This document shows positions 54,941 through 64,000 of a stretch of DNA of 64,000 nucleotides, piece after piece. The position numbers and the translations under genes were made by a program. How positions within the stretch are numbered: position 1 is the first letter of the stretch; the number at the start of each line of letters is the position of its first letter. Below the pieces are notes generated by a model. It was given only the letters and a program-made list of their open reading frames with translations, was not told where the DNA came from and ran no database searches. This stretch comes from Rhizobium sp. Its GTDB lineage: Bacteria; Pseudomonadota; Alphaproteobacteria; Rhizobiales; Rhizobiaceae. The DNA lies in NCBI GenBank assembly GCA_027533385.1, contig JAPZUE010000018.1, positions 156,943 through 220,942 of the forward strand. Direction: 5' to 3'.

Positions 54941-55731
54941 TGATCCGTGCGCAAGATATTACCATCCGCCGCGGCGGGCGCACTCTGGTCGACAAGGTCA
55001 GCCTGCATCTTGAAGCCGGCAAGGTCACCGTGATCATCGGCCCGAATGGCGCTGGCAAGTCCACTCTTCTGAAGACACTCTCCGGCGAGATGCGGGCCGA
55101 TGCAGGCGACGTGCTTTACCGCGACCAGCGGATCGCGACACTCAGCCCCCTCGATCTCGCTCGCGAACGGGCGGTCCTGCCACAATCCACCGCCCTCTCC
55201 TTCCCGTTCACAGCGCTCGAAGTGGTGCGCATGGGCGCCGTTGCACATGGCAGCCGGGATCCCAACTTTGCGGCACGTCAGGCCCTGGCCCGCGTCGGCC
55301 TCGGGGGTTTTGAAGGGCGCAGCTACAACGCACTGTCCGGCGGCGAGCAACAGCGCGTCCAGCTGGCGCGTGTGCTGGCACAGATGCCGGATCCGGTGCT
55401 TGAGGGTCGCCCGCGCGCGATCTTCCTCGACGAGCCGACAGCAAGCCTCGATATCGGTCATCAGATCTCGGTTCTGGAACTCGCCCGCGACTTCGCCCGA
55501 CGCGGCGGCGCCGTCCTCGCCATCCTGCACGATCTCAACCTTGCTGCCGAGTTTGCCGATCATCTGGCCGTTCTGCACCACGGCAAACTGATCCGTGAGG
55601 GGCATCCCAAGGATACGATCGACGACGAGACGATTGCCCATGTCTACGGCATCGCCGGCAGCGTCGGACGCCTGCCGAGCGCAACGATCCCCTATGTCCT
55701 GCCCCAGGCCCGGTTCAGCGCGACACGCTGA
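54940..55731 (+). CDS. hmuV: Hemin ABC transporter ATP-binding protein
   Basis: A 263-residue ATPase of the importer. Walker A is IIGPNGAGKSTLLKTLSGEM, the signature LSGGEQQRVQLARVLA, Walker B RAIFLDEPTASLDIG and the H-loop ILHDLNLAAEFAD. The Q-loop region reads VLPQSTALSFPFTALEVVRMG, as in HmuV. ATG 54940 has GGAGG 8 bases upstream and shares a base with the hmuU stop. It ends the hmuTUV operon. Confidence 0.94.
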   Translation: MIRAQDITIRRGGRTLVDKVSLHLEAGKVTVIIGPNGAGKSTLLKTLSGEMRADAGDVLYRDQRIATLSPLDLARERAVLPQSTALSFPFTALEVVRMGAVAHGSRDPNFAARQALARVGLGGFEGRSYNALSGGEQQRVQLARVLAQMPDPVLEGRPRAIFLDEPTASLDIGHQISVLELARDFARRGGAVLAILHDLNLAAEFADHLAVLHHGKLIREGHPKDTIDDETIAHVYGIAGSVGRLPSATIPYVLPQARFSATR

Positions 55732-56049
55732 GCCGGCTACATGGGTTGTCCACAGTTATCCACAGGGCAAGACACCCAATTTCGTCGAAAATTCCGCTAC
55801 AAAACAGGAATGCGACCGACCAGCGGAGCGAACATGACGTGAACACGCACGCTCCGTGCCCCCAGCAAACATACAGAGTATTGCGCCCGCCGATCCGTAG
55901 CCGGCAAACAGAATGCGCGCGTCCATTCTGCGCAGCCAAGCTGCAAGAGCACGAAGCGAGCGGAAAGCTTTATCGACCAGACCATTGCCGGCAAACGGCC
56001 CGGTTTCGAACGGCCGCTTCATCATAAATTCTTGGATTTTTTGAGAATT
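55732..56049. other. Intergenic region between hmuV and tRNA-Lys
   Basis: A 318-base gap holding two tandem DnaA-box-like 9-mers near hmuV and an AT-rich inverted repeat (AAATTCT/AGAATTT, 56026-56050) just after the tRNA 3' end. Open frames here on the minus strand (for example 89 residues ending at 55756) lack a ribosome site and conserved character, so no gene is called. Confidence 0.5.
55746..55764. promoter_or_regulatory. Tandem DnaA boxes
   Basis: TTGTCCACA (55746-55754) and the perfect consensus TTATCCACA (55756-55764) lie in the same orientation with one base between them, a 10-base helical-turn spacing. I noticed no other consensus box nearby, so a full replication origin is unlikely. 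A DnaA-titrating or DnaA-regulated site is possible. Confidence 0.55.
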
Positions 56050-56125
<76 letters not shown>

Positions 56126-56177
56126 GCCTGACACCGTTTCCGGTCTCGTCCGCCCCGTTTCCGGTGGCGTGACCGGG

Positions 56178-56206
56178 CGTATAAACAGGATCGTCGACCT
56201 TGTCCA
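56178..56206 (-). promoter_or_regulatory. Promoter of tRNA-Lys
   Basis: On the minus strand TGGACA (56206-56201), a 17-base spacer and TATACG (56183-56178) are followed by a GC-rich discriminator (CCCGG), as expected for a stringently controlled stable-RNA promoter. The predicted start is near 56171, about 46 bases before the tRNA. Confidence 0.55.
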
Positions 56207-56274
56207 GCGTTGCCGGAAAAAATCTTGGCCCTTTGGTCAAAAAAATTTCAAGAACCGGTTTTTTGCCAGTGTTT

Positions 56275-57192
56275 TCAAAGGTCCAGCATTCCGCTTGCAA
56301 TCCGCACAGCCTGACCGCCGATCCGTGCGCGTGACACGGCACCGTCCTTCACGTCGATATGCAGGTGGATATAGGAGGGGCGTCCCATCTCCACGCCCTG
56401 CTCGATCATCATCGGGTGATACCCATCCGGCAGACCGTCGAAGTGGTGGATGGCACCGGAGAGTGCCGCCACCGCCGCGCCCGTTGCGGGGTCCTCGTGG
56501 ATCCCCATATCCGGTGAAAACATCCGCGCATGAAACTTGGCAGCATGGTGCACGCCGCCACGACAATAGACATAGGCCGATGTCAGTCGCCCCTCGCTCA
56601 TCGGCGCAACGCGCTCCCATAGCTGCGGATCGAAATCGACGCTCTCGACGGTCGCAAGATCGTGCAAAGGCACGAGCAGGAAAGGCACGCCCGCACTCCA
56701 GACCATGGGCAGGTGGTTCTCGAAGCCCACGGCAGTGGCCTTCACCGACAGCGCATCGGCAAGCCCCTGGCGATCCAGCTGATGCTCGTGATGGCGCGAA
56801 ATCCGCGGCAGGTCGAATTCGGCAAAGCTCGCCTCGCCTGGACGCACCCGCACCGCGCAACGCACTGGCCCGACCTGCTCCTCAAGAACCGAAACCAGGT
56901 CCATACTCGCGCTGTCGCCACTATAGGCACGCTCTGCCAGCGCTATCGCGGTGCCGACAGTGGGATGGCCGGCAAAGGGAAGCTCACGGGCCGGCGTGAA
57001 GATACGGATACGGGCAGAATGGGCGGCGTGGTCGGCCGGCTGAACGAAGACCGTTTCCGACAGGTTCATCTCCCCGGCGATAGTCTGCATCATCTCGTCG
57101 GAGAGGCCATCACCGTCGAAGATGACCGCGAGCGGATTGCCCGCCAGCTTCCGGTCGGTGAACACGTCGTAGATGGCATAGTGTCTCGCCAC
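56275..57192 (-). CDS. PhzF family isomerase-fold protein
   Basis: A 305-residue protein of the PhzF/diaminopimelate-epimerase-like fold. It starts HYAIYDVFTDRKLAGNPLAV, with catalytic Glu in MNLSETVFVQPAD, then FAGHPTVGTAIALAE and the late HEDPATGAAVAALSG. In phenazine producers PhzF isomerises a dihydroanthranilate; here no phz genes are present, so the true reaction is unknown. The start is GTG 57192 with GGGAG 8 bases upstream. It follows the Nudix gene with a 76-base gap. Confidence 0.9.
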   Translation of the reverse strand: MARHYAIYDVFTDRKLAGNPLAVIFDGDGLSDEMMQTIAGEMNLSETVFVQPADHAAHSARIRIFTPARELPFAGHPTVGTAIALAERAYSGDSASMDLVSVLEEQVGPVRCAVRVRPGEASFAEFDLPRISRHHEHQLDRQGLADALSVKATAVGFENHLPMVWSAGVPFLLVPLHDLATVESVDFDPQLWERVAPMSEGRLTSAYVYCRGGVHHAAKFHARMFSPDMGIHEDPATGAAVAALSGAIHHFDGLPDGYHPMMIEQGVEMGRPSYIHLHIDVKDGAVSRARIGGQAVRIASGMLDL

Positions 57193-57268
57193 GGGCCCGT
57201 CTCCCTTGAAGGTCTCGCTCGCGGCACACACTGCCCGAGGCGAAACGGCAAGGCAAGCCGAAGCCCCC

Positions 57269-58009
57269 TCAGCCCCTGTCTCGAAAGTACCAGGCAAGGA
57301 TAGGCAGCATCGCGGGCCCGTAGCGATGCGCCTTGGGATCGCCGCTGCGGATGACAACAGCGCGCGAGATTTCCGGTTCGGGGCAATCACGGGCGAAAGC
57401 GTCGATCCTCTTGGCGAGCGCAGCGCCCGTCTCGGCAAAGGTGAAGATGCGCAACAAGGTCAGCCGCCGGGACCGATAGCTGGCATAGAGCACCGGGTCG
57501 GCGCGAGCCGTATTGAGGTCGAGCCCGGTCTCTTCCATCACCTCACGCCGCATATTGCCTTCGATATCGCACGCGCCGTCGATGACATCGGACAGGTCGA
57601 GCGAGCCAGCCGCGAAGTAGACCTGGCCCGGATTGGCGGTGTGCGGCGCCATCTCCACGGCAACCAGCGCGCCGTCAGAGGAGACGATGACAGGATAGCC
57701 GAACAGGTGGCTGGCACCGGCCAGTTCGGGCTGCCGGCGCCACCACAGGAAGGTGGCGAAGTCGGTGAGATGACCAAGCGCGTCGAGATGACCGTTGCGA
57801 TAGCGAAACTCCCGCTGCAGGATCATCCGGCCGTTGAAAAGGGCCGGATTGGCCGAGACTTCCCTCGCCCAGTTCTCGGCGATGGCATCGGTCCGGGTGA
57901 GATCGAGCGGGTGCGGATCGGGCGATATGCGCAGCGCAAGCGAGCGAACCTCAACAAGACTTCCGTCAGCCGGCAGACCCACCTCATCATCAATCATGGA
58001 TATACTCAT
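57269..58009 (-). CDS. Nudix hydrolase family protein
   Basis: A 246-residue protein with a central Nudix-type region. QVYFAAGSLDLSDVIDG leads into RREVMEETGLDL, the helix with the metal-binding Glu residues. The spacing before REV is shorter than the textbook box, so it is a divergent member. The N-terminal third resembles the accessory domain of plant-type or ADP-ribose-type Nudix proteins. Substrate unknown. The ATG at 58009 overlaps the endonuclease-like gene stop by 4 bases (ATGA), so the two are translationally coupled. Confidence 0.82.
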   Translation of the reverse strand: MSISMIDDEVGLPADGSLVEVRSLALRISPDPHPLDLTRTDAIAENWAREVSANPALFNGRMILQREFRYRNGHLDALGHLTDFATFLWWRRQPELAGASHLFGYPVIVSSDGALVAVEMAPHTANPGQVYFAAGSLDLSDVIDGACDIEGNMRREVMEETGLDLNTARADPVLYASYRSRRLTLLRIFTFAETGAALAKRIDAFARDCPEPEISRAVVIRSGDPKAHRYGPAMLPILAWYFRDRG

Positions 58010-59115
58010 GGCAGGTGCAGGGTCATTGCTACCGGGCAATGATCCGAGGCCTTGGGCCGGTCCCAACCGATGCGCGGATAGCGCTCGACTTCCTGCCCCG
58101 GCGGAAATGGCGTGCGAAAGGGCTGACCATTGCGGATCACGTCGGGCACCGCGTTCGGATTGGCCTCGGCCAGCCCCTTGGAAAGCCAGATATAGTCGAG
58201 CTGGCAGAGATGCTGCTCCTCGGGCCCGCGCGCATGGTAAAGGGTCCAGCGATCAAGGGCGTCCCGTCTCAGCATGGCGTTTTCGGCAAAACCGTCTTGC
58301 GAGAAGATGTCGAGCGCACTCGGCAGATCAGGACGGAAGACATAGTTGTAGCCATGGCGGCGATCACCGACGACGTCCACACGCTCCTGATAATCGTTCA
58401 TGTCACCGCAAATGACGAAACTCCGGCTCGAGGCATGCTCGCGGCCGAAACGGTTTTCGATGATGTGGCGGACAGCCTTCACCTCCGCCTCGCGGATCGG
58501 CATCGTCGAAGAGCGACCATCCATTCCCTCGCGACCATTGGTCATCGACTTGAAATGCACGACGTAAACCGTCAGCGGCCGCCCGCCGATCCTCAGGTCC
58601 AGTTCCAGGCAGTCCCGCTTGAAGATCCGGTCATCCGGCGTAATGCGCTCGCCAAGACCTGGATGATAGAGACCGAGATCATGATAGGTGAGTGCGGCAT
58701 GGCTGGTCACGTCACGCAGCTCGATGGGCTGGCCGTCGCGCGTTTCCTCGCGCATCAGCACCGCCACATCGATGCCGCGGCTGTCATTGCCTTCGACCAG
58801 ATATTTCTGCCGATAACCGGAGCCGATCATACGGAAGAGATACCCGTATTCGAAGGCCTTCAAGGCCTCCATGTTGTCGACTTCCTGCAGGCACAGAATA
58901 TCTGCATCGGTATCGGCAATCGCCAGCGCCGAAAGCTGCCGCGTGTCGTCGGTGGCAGACACGATCCGCGCCGCCTCCAGCCGCTGGTAATCAGCCTCCG
59001 ATTTGATCTCGAACAGCTTCAGCACCCGATCGGACTTCAGCTGGTTGCGATAACCGGTGAAGTCGAAGCGGGCGATCAGGTTCTCGATGTTGAAGGTCGC
59101 GATGCGAATGGACAT
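58006..59115 (-). CDS. Endonuclease/exonuclease/phosphatase family protein
   Basis: A 369-residue metal-dependent phosphoesterase fold. Diagnostic motifs are IRIATFNIENL at the N terminus, ILCLQEVDN (metal Glu), HFKSMTNGREG (catalytic His), ICGDMNDYQERVD (Asp/Asn) and KASDHCPVAMTL at the end (Asp-His). It could act on DNA, phosphoinositides or other phosphodiesters. ATG 59115 begins just before the first motif; the longer frame to 59169 is less likely. The stop overlaps the Nudix start. Confidence 0.88.
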   Translation of the reverse strand: MSIRIATFNIENLIARFDFTGYRNQLKSDRVLKLFEIKSEADYQRLEAARIVSATDDTRQLSALAIADTDADILCLQEVDNMEALKAFEYGYLFRMIGSGYRQKYLVEGNDSRGIDVAVLMREETRDGQPIELRDVTSHAALTYHDLGLYHPGLGERITPDDRIFKRDCLELDLRIGGRPLTVYVVHFKSMTNGREGMDGRSSTMPIREAEVKAVRHIIENRFGREHASSRSFVICGDMNDYQERVDVVGDRRHGYNYVFRPDLPSALDIFSQDGFAENAMLRRDALDRWTLYHARGPEEQHLCQLDYIWLSKGLAEANPNAVPDVIRNGQPFRTPFPPGQEVERYPRIGWDRPKASDHCPVAMTLHLP

Positions 59116-59231
59116 GAACACCCAAGGATGTGAAGCGAAGTGGCAGGCGGATGAGGCGCAGTCAATCACGCCCGTCCGGCCTCCGCAACCCGATGCCGTC
59201 TGCCCAACAGTGCGCCTGCTTCGTCAGATCG

Positions 59232-60452
59232 TTACGCCGCGCGGGCCAGCGCCGAGCCGACCAAGCGGCCAAGACGGCGGATACCTTCCTCGATCATCGC
59301 CTCATTGGCGCAGGAATAGGAGAGCCGAATGGTGTTCGCACCCGATCGGTCGGCAAAAAAGGCCTGGCCGGGGACGAAAGCCACCTTCTCGGTCTCGACG
59401 GATCGCGCCAGCAAGTCCGCCCCGTCCATGCCCTCAGGCAACGTCACCCAGACGAACATCCCGCCTTCCGGACGCGTCCAATCGGTCCCATCAGGCATAT
59501 ACTTCTCAAGAGCGGCAAGCATCGCATCGCGCCTTGCGACGTAGGCCGAACGGATCTTGGCAATCTGGGCCGGAAAGTGGTCGGCCGCCACCTGAGCCAC
59601 CACCATCTGGTTGATCGTTGAGGAATGCAGATCCGCAGCCTGCTTCATCAACACCAGTTTGCGGATCACCGGTTTGGCGGCCACGACGTAACCGACACGC
59701 AGTCCCGGTGCGAGCGTCTTGGAGAAGCTGCCGCAGTAAATGGTCCGGCAGGCATCGATCCCGCCGCCGCGGGCAATGTCGAGCGAGAGTATCGGGGGAA
59801 TCGCGTCGCCGTCGTATCGCAGATGCTGATAGGCAGCGTCTTCAATGACCGGGATATCGAGCTGGTCGGCAAGCGCCAGGATCTGCTGCCGCTCCTCAAG
59901 GCTCACCGTCTGTCCCGTCGGATTGGCAAAGTCGGTGGACAGATAGGCAAATTTCACCGCGCTCCCCTGCGCCTTGGCCGCAGCCTTGTAGCTCTCCGGC
60001 GTCCGGTTGCCGGTGGAAAGCTGGTCGTAATGGGGCTCGTAGGCGTTGAAGGCCTGCAGCGCGCCAAGATAGGTCGGCCAGGTCACGAGCGCCGTGTCCC
60101 CTGGCGAAAGGAACAGTTTCCCGAGATAGTCGAGCGCCTGCTGCGAGCCGGACGTGATGAAGATGTTGTCCAGTTCGCAGGCAATTCCAAGCCGCCCCAT
60201 CTCCTCCTTCAGCCAGGCACGCAGCGGCAGGTAGCCTTCGGAAACCGAGTATTGCAGGGCCCCACCCGCCTTGCCCTCGGCAAAAAGCGCGGCATAGGCC
60301 TTGCCGAACTCAGCTTCCGGAAAAACCGCAGGATCCGGAATGCCACCGGCAAAGGAAATGATGTCGGGTTTGTCGAGCAGCTTGAGAAGCTCTCGAATCT
60401 CGGAGGCGCGCATGCGCGACGAGCGCGTGGCAAAAACATGATCCCAGTTCAT
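59232..60452 (-). CDS. PLP-dependent aminotransferase (class I/II, 2-aminoadipate type)
   Basis: A 406-residue fold-type I aminotransferase. It has FAGGIPDPAVFPEAEF at the N terminus, SGSQQALDYLGKLFLSPGD, and the Asn/Pro pair in DFANPTGQTVSLEERQ. The PLP-binding Lys is in CGSFSKTLAPGLRVGY, and the late Arg in NTIRLSYSCA. This group includes LysN-like and MocR-derived aminotransferases acting on 2-aminoadipate, valine or aromatic amino acids, and the real substrate is open. ATG 60452 with GAGG upstream was chosen. It is separated by 116 bases from the next gene. Confidence 0.92.
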   Translation of the reverse strand: MNWDHVFATRSSRMRASEIRELLKLLDKPDIISFAGGIPDPAVFPEAEFGKAYAALFAEGKAGGALQYSVSEGYLPLRAWLKEEMGRLGIACELDNIFITSGSQQALDYLGKLFLSPGDTALVTWPTYLGALQAFNAYEPHYDQLSTGNRTPESYKAAAKAQGSAVKFAYLSTDFANPTGQTVSLEERQQILALADQLDIPVIEDAAYQHLRYDGDAIPPILSLDIARGGGIDACRTIYCGSFSKTLAPGLRVGYVVAAKPVIRKLVLMKQAADLHSSTINQMVVAQVAADHFPAQIAKIRSAYVARRDAMLAALEKYMPDGTDWTRPEGGMFVWVTLPEGMDGADLLARSVETEKVAFVPGQAFFADRSGANTIRLSYSCANEAMIEEGIRRLGRLVGSALARAA

Positions 60453-60646
60453 CACGGTGTTTCCTCGCTTTTTTGTCCTTGTCCAGACAGCAGAGCATGA
60501 AAAAGCCGATAGGTCAACAATACTGACCTATCGCCAGGCGCTGCGTTTCATCTTTCAGAAACCATGACAAAGCAGCTTCTAATGCACCCCTAAATTTTAA
60601 GGTGATTTACCCTATAGTTGTCGGGAACACCGGAAGGACACCAGAC

Positions 60647-61840
60647 TTGCTGATGCGTAAGCTAACAATGCCCATGATCCGCGCCGACGACGAGGCGGAT
60701 CCGCCTTGGGATCATCTGACAGCCCTCTTCAACATCATGCCGCATCTGGTGGCCGCCGTGGCCATTTCGTCTGCGGCGGTGCTGCCATACATGGAGGGCG
60801 AACGGGGCAAGGTCACACTCGTCATCCTGATTCTCGCATTGCAGGTGAGCATGCGTGGCATTGCCGACATCTGTTTTCGCCGCCGCGCGCCCACGGACCC
60901 ACTGTCGATCTGGCTGAGGCGCTTCAGCATCATATCGCCCCTGTCTGGCGTCGCCTGGGGTCTCGCGCTCGCGATCCTCTACAGCGGCGGCAGTCCCGAT
61001 ACCCAGGTCGTCGTGCTCGCCATCGGATGCGGCATCCTCCAGTCAAGCGCCGCCCGCGCCTATATGGCGCCGCGCTCGACCCTGCTTGTCATTCTCTTGG
61101 TGACGGCCTTCGTCAACGTCGCGGCAATCCGCGAGGGCAACTGGATCATGGTGCCGATCTGCATCGCCTATGTCGGATTTCTGGCCACCTACATGGTCCG
61201 CCTGATCGCCCTGGATGAGAAACGCATCGAGGCCGAGAAGAAGACCAGGATCCTGCTCGAGGCGCTGGCGGACAGCAACGAGAAGCTCATGCATGCGAAC
61301 GAACAGCTGCGCCGCCATGCCCGCACCGACGCGCTGACGGGCCTCGACAATCGCGGCAGCTTCGACGAAGAACTGCGCCGCCGCCTTGCCCAGATGCGCG
61401 ATGCCGGACGACCGCTCGCGCTGCTCTTGATCGATGTCGACCACTTCAAGCGGTTCAACGATACCCATGGCCACCAGGCCGGAGACCGTGTCCTGCAGCG
61501 TTTGGCCGATCTGCTGCTTTCCCAGGTTCAGACGCTCGACGGCCTGGCGGCGCGCTACGGTGGCGAGGAATTTGCGGTCCTGCTGCAGGGCGAGCCGGCA
61601 CATGCGGCTGGACTGTTCGCCGAGGATCTGCGCAAACGCGTCGCCACCCTGCTGCTGCCTCTCGACGACGGCAGCACGGCCCGCCTGACGGTCAGCATCG
61701 GCGTCGCGCTCGCCCATCCGACAGACGACGAACGAGGCCTGATCGCGCGTGCCGATCGCCGCCTCTATGACGCCAAGGGGGCTGGTCGGGACCGGGTCTG
61801 CGACGCAGATCCGTCCGAACGATTGGTCGGCACTGCGTGA
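60647..61840 (+). CDS. Membrane-bound GGDEF diguanylate cyclase
   Basis: A 397-residue protein. Six hydrophobic segments (within residues about 35-190) form a membrane sensor domain. A helical linker (EKRIEAEKKTRILLEALADS) follows, then GGDEF starting RTDALTGLDNRGSFDEEL. Active-site loop GGEEF and ALLLIDVDHFKRFND are intact, so it should be an active cyclase. The residues at the I-site position are T-L-D-G, not RxxD, so canonical product inhibition is absent, as in the other cyclase of this window. TTG 60647 has AGGA 8 bases upstream; ATG 60653 is the alternative. Confidence 0.9.
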   Translation: MLMRKLTMPMIRADDEADPPWDHLTALFNIMPHLVAAVAISSAAVLPYMEGERGKVTLVILILALQVSMRGIADICFRRRAPTDPLSIWLRRFSIISPLSGVAWGLALAILYSGGSPDTQVVVLAIGCGILQSSAARAYMAPRSTLLVILLVTAFVNVAAIREGNWIMVPICIAYVGFLATYMVRLIALDEKRIEAEKKTRILLEALADSNEKLMHANEQLRRHARTDALTGLDNRGSFDEELRRRLAQMRDAGRPLALLLIDVDHFKRFNDTHGHQAGDRVLQRLADLLLSQVQTLDGLAARYGGEEFAVLLQGEPAHAAGLFAEDLRKRVATLLLPLDDGSTARLTVSIGVALAHPTDDERGLIARADRRLYDAKGAGRDRVCDADPSERLVGTA

Positions 61841-61876
61841 AAACGGCTGACAACAGAATCGAGATCGAAAACGACA

Positions 61877-61916
61877 AGATGGCCGGGACGATCTCTCCTC
61901 CCGGCCATCTCTTTAT
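61877..61916. terminator. Bidirectional terminator between cyclase and ilvC
   Basis: AGATGGCCGGG-N12-CCCGGCCATCT (11-bp stem, 61877-61910) is followed by CTTTAT on the plus strand and TGTCGTTTTCG on the minus strand. It lies in the convergent gap and can serve both genes. Confidence 0.75.
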
Positions 61917-61958
61917 CAGGCGATGATGATCAGTCTCAACGACTGATACAGCTGTCGA

Positions 61959-63688
<1,730 letters not shown>

Positions 63689-64000
63689 GAGCGCCTCCTG
63701 GTACCGTACGGTACGGTTCGCACGCTTTATGTCGCGATGGCGCAAGAAGGTCAAGATCGAAACTGCAGAAAAAGACGGCATTTGCCGCGCAGGCGCAGAT
63801 CAAAATTGGGCAAGCGGTTCTGGGTTTCGGGAACTTCAGGCCGGATCAGAAGCCGTTTCCACCCGTCACGAGGCCCCCTTTTCTCTCACAAAAGGGTGAT
63901 GGCAATAAAAAATAATCGTTCTACATCATAGTTAAATGACCGTCACTTTCCGACCTAACCCCCTGTTTTTCCTCATCCCTCCCGTCAAGTATCATCACGG
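63689..64000. other. Right-end intergenic region
   Basis: 312 bases without a supported gene up to the window edge. It contains the TetR palindrome at 63701-63714 and an inverted repeat CCCTTTT-ctctcac-AAAAGGG (63876-63896). AT content rises after 63890, suggesting a promoter for a gene beyond the edge. Confidence 0.45.
63701..63714. promoter_or_regulatory. Probable TetR operator
   Basis: GTACCGTACGGTAC is a perfect 14-bp palindrome, 13 bases upstream of the tetR ATG and continuous with GGTACGGTTCG, which repeats half of it. Symmetric sites of the ACCGTACGGT type are common for TetR repressors that autoregulate. Confidence 0.65.

Noticed and set aside
55756..56025. 89-residue minus-strand frame between tRNA-Lys and hmuV
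   Set aside because: No ribosome site, no recognisable fold, stop formed within a DnaA box, and other frames in the same gap are equally open.

Overview
The window is ordinary GC-rich chromosome from an alphaproteobacterium, most likely a member of the Rhizobiaceae (Rhizobium/Agrobacterium relatives). The reasons are the class II (plant-type) DAHP synthase, the usg gene, HutX plus HmuTUV heme uptake, a PdhS/DivJ-like histidine kinase, the bluB/cobT/cobS cobalamin genes and the general protein style. I see no phage, insertion sequence, rRNA operon or CRISPR array. Almost all DNA is coding, and many long antisense reading frames are GC-driven shadows of the real genes.

Layout. 1-3 kb: 5' end of bluB behind a cobalamin riboswitch, then a TolB-like beta-propeller protein and nadE. 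3-9.2 kb: an LTA-synthase-like sulfatase-fold membrane enzyme, a probable winged-helix regulator, a GFA protein, DAHP synthase and an alpha/beta hydrolase. 9.4-13.2 kb: a 42-residue membrane peptide, glutathione reductase, a DUF2059 protein, rpiA and gph. 13.2-20 kb: an L,D-transpeptidase, two unrelated fumarases side by side (class II then class I) and a diguanylate cyclase. 20-29.8 kb: a PPOX protein, a hydrolase/MarR divergent pair, DUF971, moaA, a large chemoreceptor, two exporters, mobA and mobB.

29.8-39.6 kb: a very long OmpA-family protein with low-complexity repeats, a polar amino-acid ABC transporter without its ATPase, usg, a TPR-methyltransferase, an unrecognised five-helix membrane protein with an unusual leader, a beta-hydroxyacid dehydrogenase and an Lrp regulator. 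39.7-49 kb: a UDG-family protein, a nuclease, a histidine kinase, dgkA-cobT facing cobS-DUF1289-aspartic protease, an ABC-2 exporter, a double receiver protein and a small periplasmic protein. 49-56 kb: an MscS-type channel and the heme utilisation locus (hutX and a monooxygenase diverging from hmuTUV), then tandem DnaA boxes and tRNA-Lys(CTT). 56-64 kb: PhzF, Nudix, an endonuclease/phosphatase-fold protein, an aminotransferase, a second diguanylate cyclase, ilvC and a TetR regulator with a perfect palindromic operator.

Linked functions: cobalamin (bluB, cobT, cobS), molybdenum cofactor (moaA, mobA, mobB), heme/iron, central carbon (fumarases, rpiA, gph, DAHP synthase) and signalling (two GGDEF proteins, kinase, REC-REC, MCP). 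The most interesting locus is 36513-38145: a perfect 12+12 bp palindrome overlapping a likely -35 box, followed by a long hairpin that buries the Shine-Dalgarno of a membrane protein I cannot assign. It looks like one gene with both transcriptional and translational control and is the best candidate here for something undescribed. Coordinates and starts were read by eye, and no database search was possible.
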